DNA of 64,000 nucleotides from Apium graveolens (taxonomy: Eukaryota; Streptophyta; Magnoliopsida; Apiales; Apiaceae): NCBI RefSeq assembly GCF_009905375.1, contig NC_133647.1, positions 78,296,231 to 78,360,230 of the forward strand, written 5' to 3'. Of the stretch, positions 1-11,529 are shown piece by piece. Position 1 is the first letter of the stretch. Every line of letters begins with the position of its first letter. The notes under the pieces are model-generated. The model searched no databases and was not told where the DNA came from. It worked only from the letters and a program-made list of their open reading frames with translations. The translations under genes and the position numbers were made by a program.

Positions 1-1688
1 CCTAAAACCTTTTATATACTCCCAATACTAACTTCTGGTGGCTTGGGCCTCAAAGTGCACATCAATGACATGGTCAAAACTCACTCTAAACCTCAGGGTA
101 CTATACTGATTTTCTGCAGAAACTATGACTCTCCTTTCTCCAAGGTTTTGACTTGACAAACTCAACCACCAACAACCCAATACCCAAACCAAGACTTAAA
201 CATGGTGATCTACTGAACTAACTCCCTTATACTTAAAATAATCTTGGTGGAGATCATCGTTACCTAAGGTGCAATTATGGCAAAACAAAAGAAACCACAT
301 TTTCACAACTCACAAATTATCAAGTCTTTGAAACAACAAGCTATGCATTTTATAAAAGATATACACGAATTATTACCATGCATAAAGAAGCATTAATCAA
401 TATTAATACATTATTCCTACTGAAATTAAAGCTTACTAATAAAATCTTTCCAAATGATCAAAATCTTATAACATTCTAAGAGAAATCCACATGCATACAT
501 GTCTTCGAGTTTTGCAAGCCAAACAACATGTTTTCTAAATATGTTTTACCAAGAAATTTACATGCAAGCCTAGCATGAGCTATATCTAGATGATCACTTA
601 GCATGCAAGGGGTTTCATCAAATTTTCACTACAAAAATTCAAGCCATTATCACATAAACATGCAAAATTGAACAAAGCAACAAGAATGGTCTCAAGGACC
701 ATTCATTCGGCTCCCCTATGGTCATGGCCGAATGAAATGTAAGGGAATGGCCATTTAACATCAAGAGTTTCCTTCTCAAGACTTGGCACTTCTCCATTCC
801 TTGTAGTCCTCTCAAAAACAACCTTAAATCCACAAGAATCAAGGTTGTACTTTGAGTTTCAACTAAAACCTTAACATGCAACCTTAAAACTTAAAATTTC
901 TACTCAAAACTCTTTGAAATATAAGTGATCATGTTATGGGAAGTAACATTTACTTATGTAGAAGGTGGAAACTTGATTGAGAAAGAAAGAAAATGGGGAG
1001 GGGGGTTGATCTCGGCAAAACCCGAGAGTGAGGGGGGAGGAGGCCGAGAGTGAGAGAGAGGAGGGAGGGAAGAAAGAGTGTGGTGGTGAGTGGAGTGTGA
1101 AATGATCATGGCTTTTACTTGTTTTATGGTTTTTGTTTTGACAAATGTGAGTGGGAATAGGAATTGACATGACTACCCTTCCACTTATACTTGGATCATT
1201 TTGCATGCAAGGGTAAAGAAGGAATTTGGCTAGAAATATAAGAGTTAGTGGGGTGGTAATTGTCTCTTTAGCCCTTTTGGATTGAATAGAAAGGATTTGC
1301 ATGCAAGGACAACTATGTAATTTGCTAATTATGACAATTAACATTTATAAAGATTTATTTTTATAAAATAAAATACAAGTTCAAAAATTATAAAATTTAT
1401 ACCATAAAATAACTTTGAATTTTAGAAATTTTATAAAACTACTTTTGAAATTTGTGAACAAAATAACTTTTAAAAAGAAATTTATTCAAGGTTTAAGATA
1501 TTCCTTATAAATCAAAAATGAAAGAAATAAATAAACTTTTGATTTGAATAATCATTTACCACATAACAAAATTTAAGACGCATAAATTCTCATTCACACA
1601 AGCATACAATAGTTGAATATATTGGCATTCGGCTTTATAATTACACCAAATTTACAATTAATATTACACGAAAATGTCGGTTGTAACA
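1..1688 (-). repeat. 3' LTR of B1 (partial)
   Basis: The LTR edge is at 1688, where the plus strand reads ...GGTTGTAACA, that is minus-strand TGTTACAACC, directly beside the polypurine tract. The other end lies left of the window. It contains a CT-rich leader-like stretch (minus strand, about 975-1080) with CTCGGC motifs. An inverted repeat at 700-739 has arms containing CATTCGGC. No ORF of substance is visible; the apparent frames are low-complexity. Confidence 0.8.
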
Positions 1689-1723
1689 TCCTCTCCCCCT
1701 TAAGGGATTCTGTCCCCAGAATC
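1689..1723 (-). promoter_or_regulatory. Polypurine tract and adjoining stem-loop of B1
   Basis: On the minus strand a perfect 7-bp stem, GATTCTG with CAGAATC and loop GGGA (1706-1723), overlaps the pol stop codon. It is followed by the purine tract TTAAGGGGGAGAGGA that abuts the LTR at 1688. The tract primes plus-strand DNA synthesis in this family. The stem-loop recurs at the same place in elements A, C, E and F. Confidence 0.75.
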
Positions 1724-4700
1724 TAAGAGAACAGATGAGGATACCGGGAGCGCATATCAGACTCTAACTCCCAAGTCGATTCTTCAACCTTAGGGTTCCT
1801 CCAAAGTACTTTTACTAATTTTACTGACTTATTTCTAAGACTCTTCTCTTGCCAGTTGAGTATTTTGACCGGTTGCTCCACAAATGACAGGTCTGCCTGA
1901 ATTTTTACTGGTTCATATTCTATCACATGGCTAGCGTCAGGATTGTACTTCTTAAGCAACGACACATGGAACACATTATGCACATGCTGATACTAAGGTG
2001 GTAAGGCCAACTCGTAGGCCACCTTCCCCACTTGACTCAAAATTTCAAAAGGACCTATGTATCTAGGTGCTAACTTCCCTTTCTTGCCAAATCTAGACAA
2101 TCCTTTTCTAGGTGACACCTTTAACAAAACAGCTTCGCCAATTTGGAATTTAACATCTTTACGTGCTGGATCCGCATACTTCCTCTGTCTATCTTGAGCA
2201 GCAAGCAACCTTTTCTGAATTAACTTGACTGAGTCATGCAACTGTTGTACCAATTCTGAGCCGAGAATCTTTCCTTCTCCTACTTCATCCCAACTTGTTG
2301 GTGATCTACATTTTCGCCCGTACAAAGCTTCGTATGGTGGCATACCGATACTGGAATGATAGCTATTGTTGTAAGAGAATTCAATCAACGGCAAGTGGTC
2401 ATCCCAACTTCCTGCAAAATCGATTGCACAACTGCGCAACATGTCTTCGATTGTTTAAATTATCCTTTCGCTTTGTCCATCAGTCTGCGGGTGGTATGCC
2501 ATGCTCATATTCAATTTCGTGCCAAGACATTCTTGAAATTGCTTCCAAAATCTCGAGTTAAATCGGGGATCTCTGTCTGAAACTATTGATACAGGTACTC
2601 CATGCCTTAGTACGATTTCGCGCACATACAGATGAGCCAATTTGTCTAATGACGACTTCTCGTTAATTGGAAGGAAATGCGCTGACTTTGTAAGACGGTC
2701 AACTATAACCCATATAGCGTCATGCCCAGATTTCGTTCACGGTAGTCCTACTATAAAGTCCATAGCGATATTTTCCCATTTCTATTCCGGAATCTTTAGG
2801 GGCTGAATTAATCCGCTTGGTCGTTGATGTTCTGCCTTCACTTTCTGACAAGTATAACACTTCGCAACTCATTCCGCTACGTCTCACTTCATATTTGGCC
2901 ACCAAAAGTTTTTCTTTAAGTCCCGATACATCTTGGTACTTCCCGGGTGGATTGAAAATTTTGAATTGTGGGCTTCGTGTAGGATCTCATTCTTTAATTC
3001 AGGTACATGAGGAATCCATATTTTGGAAGAAAACCTTAGTATCCCTTGCTCATCCCTTTGAGTATTAATCTCCTCTCCAGATAACTGATTCTTCTCTTTC
3101 TCCATTACTTCTCCTTGACATTTCTTTATCTTTTCCACTAGTGTTGGCCGAAAAGTCATTGCACGACAAACTTCTTCAACTTTTCCACAATCACAAAGTT
3201 CCAGTTCAAATCTCTTGATTTCTTCAGATAATTCCTTTGATGTTGTCATCATATTCAATCTCTCCTTCCTACTTAGAGCATCGGCCATAACATTCGCCTT
3301 TCCAGGATGGTAATTTATCGAGCAGTCATAGTCCTTGATCAATTCCAGCCATCTCCTCTGCCACATATTGAGCTCCTTCTGTGTGAAAATGTACTTTAAA
3401 CTCTTGTGATCCGTGTAGATTTCACACTTCTCTCCGTAAAGGTAATGTCTCCAAATCTTAAGTGCGAATACTATGGCGGCTAGTTCCAAGTCATGCGTCG
3501 GGTACTTCAACTCATGCGGTTTCAACTGTCTTGACGCATATGCGATCACCTTACTGTGTTGCATTAACACACAGCCCAAACCCTTATGTGAAGCGTCGCT
3601 GAATATTACAAAGTTTCCTTGATCATCTGGTAACACTAACACCAGAGCTGTTACCAATCTCTGTTTCAGCTCTTGAAAGCTATCCTCACATTCTGCACTC
3701 CATTCAAACTTTTGATTCTTTCTGGTTAACTTGGTCAAAGGCGTGGCGATTTTTGAAAAATCCTTGACGAACCTTCTATAGTATCCTGCCAACCCTAGAA
3801 AACTTCGCACTTCCGTAGGAGTCTTTGGCCTCTCCCAACTCATAACCGCCTCAATCTTTGCCGGATCCACTTTAACTCCTTCATTTCCAATGACATGGCC
3901 CAAAAATTGAACTTCCTTTAACCAAAACTCATATTTGGTAAACTTGGCATACAACTTCTTTTGACGAAGTATTTCCAATGCTATCCAGAGGTGTTGTTTA
4001 TGTTCTTCTTCCAACTTAGAATAAATAAGGATGTCATCAATGAATACCATGATAAACTTGTCCAAATACTTCTTAAATACTCGATTCAACAGATACATAA
4101 ATGCGGCCGGGGCGTTGGTCAATCCAAACGGCATCACTAGGAATTCATAATGCCCATATCTGGTCCTAAATGTTGTCTTGGGAATATCTTCTTCTTTGAT
4201 CTTTAATTGATGGTATCCCGATCTCAAATCAATCTTTGAAAAGCATTTTGCTCCCTTCAGCTGATCAAAAAGGTCATCTATTCTTGGTAGCGGGTAGCGG
4301 TTCTTGATCGTTACCTTATTCAACTCCCGATAATCTATGCATAGTCGCATACTCCCATCTTTCTTCTTGACAAACAGAACAGGTGCTCCCCATGGCGACG
4401 TACTTGGCCGTATCACTCCCTTATCCAACAATTCTTGTAGCTGGCTCGCCAACTCTTTCATTTCTGCTGGTGCCATCCTATATGGGGCCTTTGAAACTGG
4501 TTTCGTGCCTGGAGCAAGGTTGATCTCGAACTCGATTTGTCAATCTGGTGGTAAGCCTGGTAGTTCGTCGGGAAACACATCGAGAAACTCGTTAACTACA
4601 GAAATATCTTCTATGTTGGGGCTGCCTTTTTCTGAATCCAATACATAAGCTAGGAACGACTCACAACCTTTTCTAAGTAGCTTCTTAGCCTGAACGATTG

Positions 4701-6336
4701 TAAGAAATAGTTGCTCTTGCCTCTGCCCCTTAAATACTACCTTCTCTCTACTTTTCGTCTTTAAATACACTTTCTTGGTCTTACAATTAATCTCAGCGCT
4801 ATTTTCTCCTAACCAATCCATGCCTAAAATTATGTCAAACTCTCCCAACTTGAAGAGTATCAAGTCGGCTGAAAACTTATACCCCGAAATATCAATCTCA
4901 CACTTCGGACAGAATTGATTCACAGGAATCTTCTCTTGGTTCGCAATTACCACATTTACTACCTCACTCATAATCATTTTATCACATTGAAGATTATCAA
5001 CAAAAGATTCTGATATGAAAGATCTTGTTGCTCCCGAATCAATCAATACTTTAGCTTTGACATTATTGAGTAAAAGTGTACCTGCTATCACCTCAGAATT
5101 CTGAATAGCATCCTTCATCTTCAGATTAAATGTCCTTGCTGTTGCTTGCGGGGTTGGTGTAGGTGGTGGAGGTAATTCCAATACCTCAATTGGCACGCTC
5201 GCACTGGTACTTGCCAAGTTCATCAGGGCTTTGACTGGTCCGGTTGCCTTGCACTCCCTAGCTATGTGTCCAGTCTTTCCACACTTGTAACACGTAACTC
5301 CTGGCTTCGTCATCTTGCACTCATTCGCCAAATGTCCCTTCTGATTGCACCTATAGCATGTCATGCTAAGCTTATTACATAATCCAGGGTGCCTTCTTCC
5401 ACAGTGCTTGCATTCCGGTCTCGGGAACTTATTTTCTCCAACTTGCCCTTGGCTCGCCTGATTGTTCCCCTTCGATTCTTGCCTTTTACCCAAATTTCCC
5501 TTCTTTTGAAAATTTCCGCCTTCCTGGAATCCGATCCTCTTTACATTCCGATCTTGTGAACTTCCAGCTTCAGACTTTTCTCCATAAAATGGAACCTTCC
5601 TCTTATTGTTATCTCTTTCCTTCCTTGACTGCATCCCATTATTCTCAATCAGAGCAGCTTTCTGAACTACTCCCGCATAAGTTTCAAGCTCAAACATAGC
5701 CACTCTATCTCTGATCCAAGGCTCCAATCCTTGCTAAAATTTCTTCGCTTTTTCCTCCTCGGTGCTGGTATACTTGGTCACAAACCTTGACAACTCAGTA
5801 AACTTCTTTTCATACTCCAGTACAGTCATGTTCCCTAGCTTCAGCTCCAAAAATTTAAGCTCCATCTGATTCTGCATGTACTTAGGGTAATACTTGTCCA
5901 GAAATAACTTCTTAAATCTCTCCCAAGAAACCTGCTGAGTGACTTCCATAGCTTTTACTGATTCCCACCAATAGATGACTTCACCCTTCAAGAAGTAAGT
6001 AGCATACGGCGTCTTCTGATCGTCTCCTAACTGTACCAACTCAAAAGCCCTTTCCATTTCCTTAATCCATGTGTTAGCTATTACTGGATCAGTGGTATCA
6101 TGATATGCAGGTGGATTCACATTCTGAAAAGCCTTGAAAGTGACAATTTGTCTAGGTGGTACTGGTGGTTCAGGTGGTTGGTGTGGTTCACGGTTATCTT
6201 GGTTTTCAATTCGTTGTTGAACAGTTAGTTGTTGTTGAGCTATAACATTGGTTTTCTGTTGCAAAGTTTCCAATAGTCGAAGAATATTTGGGTCTGTGGT
6301 GGATGTGGTTGGTGGGTTCTTCTTTTTGGGAGGCAT
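1723..6336 (-). pseudogene. gag-pol polyprotein of B1, one frame broken by eight stops
   Basis: Reading starts at ATG 6336 (MPPKKKNPP). Gag carries the retrotransposon gag domain (TWIKEMERAFEL, YWWES, about codons 80-200), then two CCHC knuckles (CYRCNQKGHLANEC and CYKCGKTGHIAREC, about 5240-5370). Protease has VLIDSGATRSFI (about 5040). RT (2884-4476) keeps FIDD at residues 145-148 of that segment. RNase H ([21 protein letters not shown]) and the integrase HHCC and DDE regions (SDRDPRF, DGQSER) follow, with a chromodomain-like tail. All segments share one frame over about 1538 codons. Stops lie at 5734, 4540, 2884, 2869, 2782, 2737, 2455 and 1993, with no frameshift. Comparison with element F shows Gln, Arg or Trp at five of these (5734, 4540, 2869, 2782, 2455), so they fit C-to-T or G-to-A decay. 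Not functional as it stands. Confidence 0.9.
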
Positions 6337-6687
6337 GATCTTGAAATAAGAGTTATGTTAAAACAGATATGAACAATTCGAGGGTATCGCATGGTATTCT
6401 TATTTACATGTGAGGTCAAGTTTCAAATTAAGCAGATATGGTGATGTATATGAAAGCGTATAATAACAGTTGAGAGCAAATGGAACGATAGAGCATAATT
6501 ATTGAAATTTAAAGGTCACCATACATAGGATTAGAACAAAGTCTGATTCGAGGAACAACAGGTTTAATTAAAGGAAATAACGGAAATAACTGGGAATTTT
6601 ACGGAGTCTGATAGTACAACATCATGAAAAGGTAAATGGAAAGAACTAGGGCTCCTCTCCATCTCAATGGGGCTTGGTAGTCTTTTC

Positions 6688-7059
6688 CTATCGAAGCGTC
6701 TTCACAATGCTCTGGAGCTCATCCGCCACCATCTGAATGATATACTGGCTGGTGCGGTCCCGGTGCACTGGCATCTCCTCAAGCTTGGTGTTGACGTACT
6801 GAACCAAGGTCTCAAGTCTCGTAGTCATCTGCTCCTTGGGCTTCCCTTCATAGTTTCGGCTGTCCGGGTACACGTTCTTCAGTCGGTTTATCAGTCGGTC
6901 ATACTTACCCTGAAGCATGTCGAACTCGCGCCTCATCTCAGCATACACAGTGAAAGCAATAGTATCGTCCGACCTAGAGGATGACGAGGAATGCGCCCTT
7001 TGCTGACAACCAATAAGAGGAGTATTAATAATAAATTTACTTAACCTACTCTCTCGCAT
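6688..7059 (-). CDS. Accessory ORF between PBS and gag of B1 (unknown function)
   Basis: An intact frame of 123 codons plus stop starts at ATG 7059. It has a Ser-rich segment (HSSSSSRSDD, about residues 23-32), then a likely helical or coiled region (AEMRREFDMLQGKYDRLINRL), and ends in helix-like sequence. A pyrimidine-rich run ending TTGTCAG lies inside the frame near 7003. It resembles a 3' splice site and would start an exon at Gln-Arg-Ala-His in phase 0. No known family is recognised. Elements A3 and F carry a different ORF at the same place. It could be chance, but the shared position argues for a real accessory gene. Confidence 0.5.
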   Translation of the reverse strand: MRESRLSKFIINTPLIGCQQRAHSSSSSRSDDTIAFTVYAEMRREFDMLQGKYDRLINRLKNVYPDSRNYEGKPKEQMTTRLETLVQYVNTKLEEMPVHRDRTSQYIIQMVADELQSIVKTLR

Positions 7060-7122
7060 AATATCTATAACCTACACATATATCCTGTACCTATTTGGGC
7101 TGTCCAGGGACTCTAAACCGTG

Positions 7123-7134
7123 GCTCTGATACCA
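7123..7134 (-). promoter_or_regulatory. Primer-binding site of B1 (initiator tRNA-Met type)
   Basis: The minus strand reads TGGTATCAGAGC, five bases from the LTR edge at 7140. It is complementary to the 3' end of plant initiator tRNA-Met, the usual primer of this group. Confidence 0.85.
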
Positions 7135-7310
7135 AATCCTGTCACACCCCAACTTTACCAAATGTTTAAATATAACTATTACAACATTTTAAAAGAAGTA
7201 AACATAACCAAATCCAAGATCTTACAGTTTAGGGTTTGGAACAGCCCAGCACTACCATCTATTACATCTGATTTTTAAAATAGCGAGCCCTCACACAAAA
7301 CTACTATCAC

Positions 7311-7382
7311 TTATTCTACATGAGCTCGAACATAAGCATCAGCATCACAGGTCTTACGGGCGGTCTGCTTGAATCTAACCAT
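7311..7382 (-). CDS. Small LTR ORF of B1, N-terminus like the histone H3 tail
   Basis: ATG at 7382-7380 opens 23 codons ending in TAA at 7311. The first residues are MVRFKQTARKTC. Histone H3 begins (M)ARTKQTARKS, so seven of the ten residues after Met are identical and in register, including K4, R8 and K9. Upstream lie the conserved stem-loop (7418-7432), a pyrimidine-rich run and CAG. The sequence GTAAGA, a possible 5' splice site, lies inside the ORF. It may be a free micropeptide, the first coding exon of a spliced accessory protein, a captured H3 gene fragment, or chance. The match is seen directly; any function is inference. Confidence 0.45.
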   Translation of the reverse strand: MVRFKQTARKTCDADAYVRAHVE

Positions 7383-7417
7383 AGCTGCTAGCTGAAATAT
7401 CAGGGTAAAGCAAGGAG

Positions 7418-7432
7418 TGAGCCAAATGCTCA
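7418..7432 (-). other. LTR stem-loop of B1
   Basis: The minus strand reads TGAGC-ATTTG-GCTCA, a 5-bp perfect stem with a 5-nt loop, followed by a C/T-rich run ending CAG. The same arrangement is found in the LTRs of A, C, E and F. Confidence 0.6.
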
Positions 7433-7640
7433 ACAAGTGCTAAACAATACGATACCAAACATAAATCGAAATATATATTAAGGAATGACAGTGAGAGGAC
7501 ATAACCAATGATATCGAGAGATAAGACTTTTGGGTGGTGGCATCATTTTGTTTGTATCAAAACAATTTCAAAATCATACTTGTAAGTCATATGTCATAGC
7601 CTATTTGTATATTCGAGGATTCAACTCAACTCAAATAAGA

Positions 7641-8350
7641 ATGTAATAAGTAAATAATGGATCTACCGTCAAAAGAGATCTCACAGAGTAATATCTGTCA
7701 AAGGATTCAGAAACAAGGTTCATCTACAGACTTGAGGAATTAATTCACTGGAAGAAGTTCAAGAAATTGATCATGCCTCAGTGATATAAATCAAGAGTGT
7801 GGATTTAATCAAGTGACAGAGATCTCGTCAGGGTATCAGATAATTACAAGGATTTAATCTCAAGAAAATCAATTATCAAAGTCAAGAAATGAAGAAACGT
7901 CACGGAAGTTAGTCACTCATGAACCAGACAGTACATCGAGTGTCAACATTGAAGTGGTGGAATTGATTCATAATTTTCAGTGATTTTCAGAAGATATTCA
8001 GAAGAATGGTTGCTGCTCAAGGTTAGTATTAATTTTCTATTAATTAATTAAGTCATATAATTTAATTAAGAAAATAAATTATATCTGCAAAGATTAATTT
8101 ATTGATTAATTAAATTAATTGATTAATTAATTCAGAATTAATATTAAGGATTTTCAGAATTTAAATTGGATTAAAATCTGCATTAAATCAGCAAGACAAT
8201 TGAAAATGAACTAGCATGACAATCAGGATTGTCATACCGATTGTCATGCCAGGCCATTTTCAATAGTCTCACCGAAAGTTACACTGGGAGGAGATTGTCT
8301 TGCTAGTTCATTCTGATAGTCTTGCTAGTTCATTTGATTGTTATACCGAA
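7641..8350. other. Unassigned AT-rich sequence between B1 and A1
   Basis: No coding frame, LTR end or PBS is visible. 7990-8165 is rich in TTAATTAAT. Around 8205-8340 the motif CTTGCTAGTTCATT occurs twice as a direct repeat and once inverted (AATGAACTAGCA), and GATTGTCAT is also repeated. It could be the missing part of the B1 LTR, an A-element spacer or a fragment of another element. Homology to A3 starts only at about 8350. Confidence 0.4.
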
Positions 8351-9494
8351 AGAACAACCCTTCCACAAAGGGGAGGTATTGCCGAATGACTATCTATCTG
8401 TGTGATGGAAGCCTAGTAGGATACCATCTATTGTTTAATTGCTTGTCAAGTACTAAAGGCTGGCCACCTTCTGTACTAACTATGCGATATAACAAGTGTT
8501 CATGATCATAGTGATCTCTCAACAAATTCCTTTACTTCTATATGATTGATCAAACTTTGGGAAATAGAAATATCTGAAAAAGGAGTAGTAAAGTTATGGT
8601 GGTATTCAGAATGGAAGCACATTCGTGATACTAAGGTTGACGTGGTTATTAAAAGGTTATAGAGCGCTAACAAGCAAAAGTATAACCAGTATAATATTAG
8701 GAATGGAAGGTAGTAGCGATTACGAGCTGGAAAAGAATACGTATTAAGAAGCAAAAGCTCTAATGCTAAAAGCTATAATAAGAGTCTGTGCAATAGACTT
8801 GAAAGAATTTGGAATGATCACTTAACACGGATTAAGTTTTCTTACGACAATAGATCATATGTCATTATCGAGATGTCGCCTTATGAGATCCTTGAGGGAA
8901 GACAATGTCGATCTCCCTTATGTTAGGATGAAGTTGTAGAGCGTAAGATGCTCGGACCCGCAGTAGCCCAAAGGGCCATGGATATAATAGATCTAATCAG
9001 AGGACGGCTGGTAGTAACCCAAGATGGGCATAAGAGGTATGCTGATTTGACTCGAAAGGACAAAGAGTATGAAATAAGGGACCTAGAAATGTTATAGGTA
9101 TCCCTTGGAAAGGATTGATGAGGTTCGGAAAGAAAGGAAAGCTAAGTCCACAAATTGTTGGACCCTTGGATATATTAAGATGTTTTGGGAAGTTAGCATA
9201 TGAGCTAGCCCTACCCCCGAACATGTAGTAAGTTTATAGCGTGTTCCACATATCAATGTTAAGGAAGTGTAATTCGGATGCCAGACAAATAGGGGCATAT
9301 GAGTGCATAGACATGCAACCAGACGTAACCTATATGGAGCAACCAGGAAGGGTTATAGAGTGAAAAGGAACAAGTGCTTAGGAGAAGGATTATCAAACTA
9401 GGCAGAGTTTGGTGGTAGGACCACAATGTGGGAAAATTTACTCGAGAGTTAGAAAGTGCAATGCTAAGAGAGTATCCCTATTCATTTTCTATCT
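8351..9494 (+). pseudogene. Degenerate integrase C-terminal region of A1
   Basis: Pieces of the integrase tail can be read: MSPYEILEGRQCRSPL (about 8873), GKGLMRFGKKGKLSP (about 9108), LAYELALPP (about 9195) and VFHISMLRKCNSDAR (about 9241). They are separated by stops and frame changes. The part before 8730 cannot be read as protein. The same broken text occurs in A3, so most of the damage predates the split of these copies. This matters because it means the family spread without its own intact pol. Confidence 0.75.
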
Positions 9495-9529
9495 GATTCC
9501 GGGACGGAATCCTTTTAAGGAGGGGAGAC
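9495..9529 (+). promoter_or_regulatory. Stem-loop and polypurine tract of A1
   Basis: A perfect 7-bp stem GATTCCG/CGGAATC with loop GGA (9495-9511) precedes the purine tract AAGGAGGGGAGAC that abuts the LTR at 9530. Position 6 of the stem is a C-G pair here but T-A in B1 and F. Confidence 0.75.
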
Positions 9530-10139
9530 TGTAATAACCCCAATTTTTGGAAATTTTTGAAACCCTTATGAATAGTGTTTTTGCTGAATGAGAAAACTTT
9601 TCATGCCACACTATGTAGGGGTTCTGTTATGGATATTCTAAGATCGTATTAGTATTTCATAAAGTAAATAAGTGTATGTAAAGATCGTCAGAATCCAATT
9701 CCGAACACTTTGATTTTTCTCGAAAATCCACCAGATACCGAAAGAATTGAGTATAAGGTAACATGATTAAAGGGATTTAAATTCAAGGATTATAAGAGAG
9801 AATTATAAAAAGAAATATAATGTATTGAGAAAGGTTAAGGGAACCCAAGTAATAAGATCCCGGGTATGATCCCTCAAACGATCAACGAGAAAGAGAGTTA
9901 AGCGAACCGTAAAACAAATAAACGTCCAAGGGGCAAGCACATGCAAGTAACATGAGAAGGAAGCTTCTAATATAAGCTAAAACATGTGGTTAGAAGCAAG
10001 GTGACATCATCACACCACAAGAATGAGACATGTGGCAAGGTAGTGATGCAAGCAATGACATAAGCAAGTGAAAACAAGATATTTAGCCAATAATTAACCA
10101 CAACCATGCATTCTTTGCACAAATATCAAGGCAATACAA

Positions 10140-10250
10140 GCAAGCAAAAGCTCTCCCCCATTTCTTTCTTCTTCCATTCGGCCTTTTCAAGAAATGAAGA
10201 AATAGATTTTCAAAACTCAAGTTCTAGGCCATGGAAAATTACAAGGTTTG
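10140..10250 (+). promoter_or_regulatory. Probable transcript leader of the A1 LTR, ending at a possible 5' splice site
   Basis: A CT-rich run (CTCTCCCCCATTTCTTTC) followed by CTTCCATTCGGCC and then ACAAG|GTTTGT. A3 has the same order with CTCGGC and TTG|GTAAGAT (51998-52005), and E1 has CATTCGGCC and AAG|GTAAGAT (24912-24921). No convincing TATA box is visible here. Function is inferred from the shared order only. Confidence 0.35.
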
Positions 10251-11529
10251 TTTCCTTGGATCCTATATTTCATAACTTAGTTATACCATGAGTTTAAGAT
10301 CAAGATTCCATGGTTTGCATAGCTAATCCACTCATCAAAGATGATGATGAATAGTAGTGAATAGTAACTTACTTTGATTTTCTTGATTTTCATGAAAGCT
10401 TAAGGTTGATTAAGCATAGATCAAGGTTCCTAGAGGCTTGTTAATGACTACCCACTCTCCAAGGAAGGTATAAACTCTTGAACCCTTAGTTTTAAGTTTG
10501 GTTTGTTTGGATGATAATAGTGCTTAGATAAATGGGTTTAGTTTGATGTTGATGGATGTTGGATTGTTGTTGAATTGGTGATGATTTGGTGTAGTTTAAA
10601 CTTTGGAAATCGTTAGGTTATAGCCGTCGTAATGCCCGATTTTCTATAAACTGTTTTGTGATTAACTGTTGGACCCGAACACCCACTTCTATAAACTAAC
10701 CACTTCCATGCTTAGATAGGTTATGTTTCAAGCTTCGTTTTGATATGTGGTTTGCTTGAATCCGATGTACGGTTTAGGAGAAACGACCGTTTTAAGTAAC
10801 GGTGTTTCGCGAATGAACCTTTACCCCTCGCCTTACTTTGAAACCTTGGTTAAGGCCCTTAAATGACTAAATGGAGCATGAAACATTTATGTAGAGTGTG
10901 TTAGGCAGTTGATAAGACACTCGCGAAAGAATCGCCTTAAAACTCGTAATGGGTAAATTATTAAAAATGGTGGAGCCGAGGGACTCGAGCGACTTAAGTA
11001 AATCGTTAAGCGCAAAATGAGCGTTAGAGTCTGAGTTGGTTAGAGTATAGATTTACAAGTGACTTTGGTTTAATTCCAACTTACTTGTTGCTTATAGGTT
11101 ACCAGACTCGTCCCGAGCCATTCGTAACCCCCAGTCGCTCAGGCAAGTTTTCTACCCGATATACTATTGTTGTGATGTAAATATATGTATATGCATTATC
11201 TTGTGATAGTGCATGATTGTTATTAGCAAATTTTGCGATATATTGGAGCATGCTGATATGGTATATATGCATGTCTGTTTCATAATCTGGTTATCTATCT
11301 GTTGATTTCAATGCTTATAGTTGCATAATACCTATGCTAGAAATAAGCAAGTAGTTGCGTATACCCTTAGTATAGGGGATAAAAGGTGAACATATTTCTA
11401 AACCGGGAGTCGATGTTCCCGAGTATATTATATATATATATTTATATATTTATATATATATGGATATAGTTTTTAAAACTATGGATCAAATAAGGTTTAT
11501 TCGATACCTTTATTTTACTTAATTGAATA

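Larger units (their letters stand above)
1..7640 (-). mobile_element. Element B1: Ty3/gypsy (chromovirus-like) LTR retrotransposon, left end outside the window
   Basis: Read on the minus strand the order is 5' LTR (from 7140 upward, incomplete), PBS, accessory ORF, gag, protease, RT, RNase H, integrase, polypurine tract, 3' LTR (1-1688, continuing off the window). Domain order and the tRNA-Met-type PBS place it in Ty3/gypsy. The integrase tail (GPY/F-like module, then a segment ending WRNPKVEESTWELESDM) resembles chromoviruses of the Tekay/Del type; that clade is an inference. The 5' LTR runs into unassigned sequence near 7640, so the upper boundary is approximate and no target duplication can be checked. 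Confidence 0.85.
7140..7640 (-). repeat. 5' LTR of B1 (partial)
   Basis: The LTR 3' end (minus-strand ...GGGGTGTGACA) lies at 7140 beside the PBS. It contains the stem-loop at 7418-7432 and the small H3-like ORF at 7311-7382. The rest of the LTR, which should match the left edge of the window, is missing. The upper boundary is a guess because sequence character changes gradually between 7600 and 7700. Confidence 0.6.

Noticed and set aside
934..1344. 136-codon minus-strand frame rich in Ser and Pro in the B1 LTR
   Set aside because: It follows the C/T-rich leader, which gives Ser/Pro/Leu codons by composition; no homology or context supports it.
8040..8165. TTAATTAAT-rich tract as an origin or matrix-attachment site
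   Set aside because: Only AT-richness supports it; similar tracts occur in the F LTRs.
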